19,017 bases of DNA from an uncultured Oscillospiraceae bacterium (GTDB taxonomy: Bacteria; Bacillota; Clostridia; Oscillospirales; Ruminococcaceae), in the NCBI GenBank assembly GCA_900552845.1, contig USBC01000016.1, forward strand, positions 1 through 19,017. Reading direction: 5' to 3'. Position 1 is the first letter of the stretch; every line of letters starts with the position of its first letter. The position numbers and the translations under genes are program-made. The notes beneath the pieces are model-generated. The model was not told the origin of the DNA, made no database searches, and saw nothing but the letters and a program-made list of their open reading frames with translations. Below are positions 14,929-19,017 of the stretch, one piece after another.

Positions 14929-15420
14929 ATGCTGAAGTTGGATATTAACCTGCTGTGGACCGTCGTGAACGTCCTCGTCATGTATGCGGTGCTGCGCAAG
15001 TTCCTGTTCAAGCCTGTTCAGGACGTGATCGCAAAGCGCCAGCAGATGGTGGACGCAAACCTGGCCGATGCGGAGACCTCCAAGAAGGAAGCCGCAGAGA
15101 CCATGAACGCCGCACAGGAAAAACTGCGCAATGTGGACAATGAGGCCGCTGCCCGCCGCGAAGCCTACGAAAAGCAGGCTGAGGTCGAAAAGCAGCAGCT
15201 GCTGGCAGATGCCCGCAAGCAGGCAGACGCCATCGTGGCAGCCGGCAAGGCAAGCGCCGAGGCCGAACGCCAGAGCAAGCTGCGGGAAGCCGATGCCCAG
15301 ACCACGGCACTGGCCCGTGCGATGTGCGAGAAGCTGCTGGCCCGCAATCTGACCGCCCAGGACGACGCACGTCTGCTGGACGATCTGCTGGAGAAAGCAG
15401 GTGCAGGCAATGGCAACTGA
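14929..15420 (+). CDS. atpF: ATP synthase Fo subunit b
   Basis: This 163-aa peripheral-stalk subunit has one N-terminal membrane helix (about 5-25, INLLWTVVNVLVMYAVL), then FKPVQDVIAKRQQMV (27-41), the conserved start of the cytoplasmic helix. A long, highly charged Ala/Glu/Lys/Gln-rich coiled coil (about 42-145) completes it. GGAGG at 14915-14919 lies 9 bases before the ATG. Length is standard. Its C-terminus (LLDDLLEKAGAG) would normally bind the C-terminal domain of delta. Here that domain sits at the front of the next protein, whose start codon lies inside the end of atpF (11-base overlap). Confidence 0.96.
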   Translation: MLKLDINLLWTVVNVLVMYAVLRKFLFKPVQDVIAKRQQMVDANLADAETSKKEAAETMNAAQEKLRNVDNEAAARREAYEKQAEVEKQQLLADARKQADAIVAAGKASAEAERQSKLREADAQTTALARAMCEKLLARNLTAQDDARLLDDLLEKAGAGNGN

Positions 15421-17164
15421 ATTCAGTCGTGAATTTTTTGCGGACAACCGCATCGTCAAGGCCGAGCTGCGCAGCGCCCGCAAGCCCCGGGAAGAGGAGC
15501 TGAACCGGATCCGCGCCGAGGTACGCAAGCTGTATGATGCCACCGAGGTCATCCTGAACGTGACGGTGGACGAGAGCCTGCTGTCCGGCTATGTCCTGCA
15601 GGTGGGCGACCGCGTGTTCGATAACTCCGGCCGTCATCAGCTGGACAAGATGATGGAGGGCAAGCCCTCGCTGGCTACCCTCAAGACCCGCATTGAGGAC
15701 TACAAGCCCGCCGAGACCTCTGCGGAGGGTGGCGTGGTCATCTCCTCTGCCGACGGCATCGTGCACGTCGAAGGCATGAACCGCGCCGTGTACGGCGAGA
15801 TCGTCACCTTCGACAACGGTGCCAAGGGCATGGTGGAGAGCGTGGACCCCGAACAGCTGGGCATCATGCTGTTCGACGGAGCTGAGACCGTCGGCGTGGG
15901 CACCATGGTGACCCGCAGCGGCAAGCGTGCCGGCATCCCGGTGGGCGATGCCTTCCTGGGCCGTGTCATCAGCCCGCTGGGCGAGCCCATCGATGGCAAG
16001 GGCCCCATTGAAGCCGTGGGCTACAACCCCATCGAAAAGCAGGCCCCCGGCATTCTGGAACGTCAGAGCGTGGATACCCCGCTCCACACCGGCATCCTCG
16101 CCATCGATTCCATGTTCCCCATCGGCCGCGGCCAGCGTGAGCTGATCATCGGCGACCGCCAGACCGGCAAGACCTCCATCGCCACGGACGCCATCCTGAA
16201 CCAGAAAAACACCGGTGTGCTGTGCATTTATGTGGCCATCGGCCAGAAGGCTTCTTCCATTGCCCGCGTGGCAGGCGATCTGCAGAAGCACGGTGCCATG
16301 AGCTACACCACCATCGTGGCGGCTACTGCTTCGGATTCCGCTCCCCTGCAGTACATCGCACCCTATGCCGGCACCGCACTGGCCGAGTACTTCATGAGTC
16401 AGGGCAAGAGCGTGCTGATCGTTTACGACGATCTGTCCAAGCATGCAGTGGCCTACCGTGCCATTTCTCTGCTGCTGCGCCGCTCTCCGGGCCGTGAGGC
16501 TTACCCCGGCGATGTGTTCTATCTGCACTCCCGTCTGCTGGAGCGCTCCTGCCGGATGCGCGACGATCTGGGCGGCGGTTCCATCACCGCACTGCCTATC
16601 GTAGAGACGCAGGCAGGCGACGTTTCGGCCTACATCCCCACCAATGTCATTTCCATCACCGATGGTCAGATCTTCCTCGAGAGCGCCCTGTTCAATGCAG
16701 GCAACCGCCCGGCCGTCAATGTGGGTCTGTCGGTGTCCCGTGTGGGCGGCGCTGCCCAGACCAAGGCCATGAAAAAGGCCAACGCCAACCTGCGTATCGA
16801 GCTGGCACAGTACAAGGATATGGAGTCCTTTGCACAGTTCAGCTCGGATCTGGACGCGGAGACCCGCCGCCAGCTGGATCACGGCAAGGCTCTGATGGAA
16901 ATGCTCAAGCAGCCGCTGTATCAGCCCAAGTCCGACGCCGAGCAGGTGGTCACGCTGGTGCTGGCTTCCCACGGTGTGCTGGACGAACTGCCCACTGCCG
17001 AGCTGCGCGCCAAAACTTCCGCATTTGTGCGTCAGTTCCGCGCGGATGTGTCCGGTACGATGGATAAGATCACCGCCACCGGCAAGCTGGAACCTGAAAT
17101 GGTCGATGCCATCCTGAACGCCTGGAAAGCTTATGCGGGAGGCGACAGCCATGCCGTCCAGTAA
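15410..17164 (+). CDS. atpA: ATP synthase F1 alpha subunit with N-terminal delta C-terminal-domain fusion
   Basis: The 584-aa product is 70-80 residues longer than usual alpha subunits. Residues about 28-95 match the C-terminal domain of delta: an E/R/L helix, then VILNVTVDESLLSGYVLQVG (47-66), DRVFDNS (67-73) and a final helix. From about 88 onward it is ordinary alpha: LKTRIEDYKP (the N-terminal helix), SADGIVHVEGM, the Walker A GDRQTGKT (248-255), ETQAGDVSAYIPTNVISITD, and VSRVGGAAQ with the arginine that reaches the beta site. No stop or frameshift lies between the parts. The N-terminal helical domain of delta (about 100 residues) is absent, and atpF ends right at this start, so it cannot be encoded between. 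ATG 15410 has a weak AGGTG site; GTG 15401 is an alternative. Alpha function is certain. The fused delta piece is strongly supported by sequence pattern; how one complex handles three copies is open. Confidence 0.93.
   Translation: MATEFSREFFADNRIVKAELRSARKPREEELNRIRAEVRKLYDATEVILNVTVDESLLSGYVLQVGDRVFDNSGRHQLDKMMEGKPSLATLKTRIEDYKPAETSAEGGVVISSADGIVHVEGMNRAVYGEIVTFDNGAKGMVESVDPEQLGIMLFDGAETVGVGTMVTRSGKRAGIPVGDAFLGRVISPLGEPIDGKGPIEAVGYNPIEKQAPGILERQSVDTPLHTGILAIDSMFPIGRGQRELIIGDRQTGKTSIATDAILNQKNTGVLCIYVAIGQKASSIARVAGDLQKHGAMSYTTIVAATASDSAPLQYIAPYAGTALAEYFMSQGKSVLIVYDDLSKHAVAYRAISLLLRRSPGREAYPGDVFYLHSRLLERSCRMRDDLGGGSITALPIVETQAGDVSAYIPTNVISITDGQIFLESALFNAGNRPAVNVGLSVSRVGGAAQTKAMKKANANLRIELAQYKDMESFAQFSSDLDAETRRQLDHGKALMEMLKQPLYQPKSDAEQVVTLVLASHGVLDELPTAELRAKTSAFVRQFRADVSGTMDKITATGKLEPEMVDAILNAWKAYAGGDSHAVQ
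17137..17142 (+). promoter_or_regulatory. Ribosome binding site that sets the atpG start
   Basis: GGGAGG lies 8 bases before ATG 17151, inside the 3' end of atpA. It favours this start over an in-frame ATG at 17133, which precedes the site. Confidence 0.8.
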
Positions 17165-18029
17165 GCTGCTGAAGGAGCGCATCGAGAGCATTCAGGACAC
17201 CATGAAGATCACGAACGCCATGTACCTGATCTCCTCGTCCAAGCTGCGCAAGGCACGTAAGAACTACCAGAATGTATCGCCCTACTTCAACCGTATGCGC
17301 GATACCATTTCCCGCGTGGTGCCCCACCTGCCGGAAGAGCCGGTGCATCCGTTCTTCCACGAGCGTAATATCGCAAACCCCAAGCGGGCCTACATCGTGC
17401 TGACGGCAGATAAGGGCATGGCAGGCGCTTACAACCAGAACATCATCAAGTTCCTCAAGGAAAATGCGGATGAGAACGACCGGTTCTATGTGATCGGCCA
17501 GACCGGCTACCGCGCCCTGTACCACAAGGATCCGCGGCTGGTGGAGGATTTCCACTACGGTGCCACGGAGCCTACGCTGCAGCGTGCCCGCGATATCACG
17601 ATGGACGCCATCGATGATTTCAAGACCGGCAAGCTGGATGAGATCTATCTCATCTATACCCGCATCGAGAATGCATTGACCAGCGAGCCCACCATGGTGC
17701 GTCTGCTTCCGCTGGACCGCGCCCATCTGCAGCCTGCCCCCAAGGGTCTGGGCGATCCGAAGGGCGATGTGGAGATGTTCCCGTCTGCATGGACGGTGTT
17801 TGAACAGATCGCGCCCATTTATATGCACGGCATGATCTTTGGTGCCATGACCGAGAGCTTCTGCGCAGAGCAGAGCGCCCGCATGACCGCCATGGATTCC
17901 GCCACCAAGAACGCCAACGATATGATCCGGGAGCTGCAGCTGGAATACAACCGCACCCGTCAGGGCTCCATTACACAGGAGATCACCGAGATCATCGGCG
18001 GTGCGGCTGCCGTGCAGGACCGGGAATAA
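17151..18029 (+). CDS. atpG: ATP synthase F1 gamma subunit
   Basis: This 292-aa subunit is the central rotor shaft. The N-terminal helix has the conserved ERIESIQDTMKITNAMYLIS (7-26), with the usual 'tkkItkAMxmVs' positions. A Rossmann-like middle contains AYIVLTADKGMAGAYNQNI, the family's 'sDrGLcGgfN' box. The C-terminal helix has SARMTAMDSATKNANDMI, then YNRTRQGSITQEITEIIGGA, diagnostic for gamma. Length is normal. The gene overlaps atpA by 14 bases, implying coupling. Unlike typical operons, in which atpD follows within tens of bases, 187 bases with stacked hairpins follow here. Confidence 0.97.
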   Translation: MPSSKLLKERIESIQDTMKITNAMYLISSSKLRKARKNYQNVSPYFNRMRDTISRVVPHLPEEPVHPFFHERNIANPKRAYIVLTADKGMAGAYNQNIIKFLKENADENDRFYVIGQTGYRALYHKDPRLVEDFHYGATEPTLQRARDITMDAIDDFKTGKLDEIYLIYTRIENALTSEPTMVRLLPLDRAHLQPAPKGLGDPKGDVEMFPSAWTVFEQIAPIYMHGMIFGAMTESFCAEQSARMTAMDSATKNANDMIRELQLEYNRTRQGSITQEITEIIGGAAAVQDRE

Positions 18030-18040
18030 GATACCTGCCC

Positions 18041-18172
18041 TTCCGGACGGCTTTGCGTCCGGCTTTCCGCAAAGGGAAAGCCTTTGGCAGACCCGGAGTT
18101 CTTGCGTGGACTGCCAAGGCCTCTCACTTTGGGAGAGGTGGCAGCGCGCAGGCGCTGACGGAGAGGGCAAGG
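18041..18172 (+). repeat. Stacked-hairpin intergenic repeat between atpG and atpD
   Basis: Five stems follow one another: CCGGACG/CGTCCGG (18043-18062), GGCTTTCC/GGAAAGCC (18061-18082), GCCTTTGGCAG/CTGCCAAGGC (18080-18120), CCTCTC/GAGAGG (18120-18138) and CAGCGC/GCGCTG (18142-18157). The tail GGAGAGGGCAAGG echoes the CCTCTC/GAGAGG stem. This mix of GAGAGG blocks and a GC-rich stem matches short dispersed repeats that I recall from intergenic regions of gut clostridia. No transposase is present. It may attenuate or stabilise mRNA, so atpD could be expressed at a different level than atpA. Identity as a dispersed repeat is from memory; the hairpins are directly visible. Confidence 0.7.
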
Positions 18173-18216
18173 ATGCTAACGTGTTTGCAATATACAGATT
18201 ATAAGAGGCAATCCAA

Positions 18217-19017
<801 letters not shown>

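Noticed and set aside
15391..15500. A frameshift or sequencing error hiding a complete atpH between atpF and atpA
   Set aside because: atpF reads through its normal C-terminus and overlaps the alpha start by 11 bases, so about 100 codons for the delta N-terminal domain have no place. A deletion in the assembly cannot be excluded from sequence alone.
13960..15552. A 530-codon minus-strand open frame opposite atpB-atpE-atpF
   Set aside because: Antisense shadow of well-identified genes; product composition is implausible.
15008..17191. A 727-codon open frame on the minus strand opposite atpF/atpA
   Set aside because: It lies antisense to conserved ATP synthase genes, has no ribosome site, and its product is His/Gln/Gly-rich without domains. 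It is a by-product of GC-rich codon bias.

Overview
The window reads as chromosomal DNA of a GC-rich, low-motility Firmicute, most likely a gut clostridium of the Oscillospiraceae (Faecalibacterium/Subdoligranulum/Gemmiger-like). The grounds are strong AGGAGG-type ribosome sites, sigma-A type promoters with extended -10 boxes, a SipW-type signal peptidase, BspA-like leucine-rich repeats, and a stacked-hairpin intergenic repeat of a kind I recall as common in that group. The genus assignment is inference.

Region 1 (1-9114, + strand) is one closely packed transcription unit for a cell-surface system. It runs: the 3' end of an unrecognised beta-rich protein; a prolipoprotein diacylglyceryl transferase (Lgt)-like membrane protein that has lost signature residues; a membrane-anchored BspA-type leucine-rich-repeat protein; a secreted 465-aa protein with a SipW-type leader; an ER-type (Ser-His) signal peptidase I of the SipW class; a 663-aa protein with a SipW-type leader and a beta-helix; and two smaller secreted proteins (201 and 441 aa). 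A strong hairpin follows. The closest known logic is the sipW-tasA matrix-filament locus of Bacillus: a dedicated peptidase sits among its own clients. No sortase motif was seen, so assembly into anchorless filaments is the working idea.

Region 2 (9149-12394, - strand) is a four-gene, translationally coupled unit of phage tail-tip/tail-fibre type proteins (105, 270, 517 and 180 aa). No integrase, capsid, terminase, lysis or sheath gene accompanies it. It converges on region 1.

Region 3 (12395-13735) holds a gene-free stretch with an imperfect duplication, then a near-consensus promoter and a radical SAM/SPASM protein.

Region 4 (13810-19017) is the F-type ATP synthase operon: atpB, atpE, atpF, atpA, atpG and the start of atpD, led by an extended -10 promoter. 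The expected atpH (delta) is not a separate gene. Only its C-terminal domain remains, and it is fused in frame to the front of the alpha subunit. The c subunit lacks the sodium-binding side chains and looks proton-type. A stacked-hairpin repeat of about 130 bases separates atpG from atpD.

The two most unusual items are the delta-alpha fusion and the SipW-centred surface locus with its Lgt-like and leucine-rich-repeat partners.
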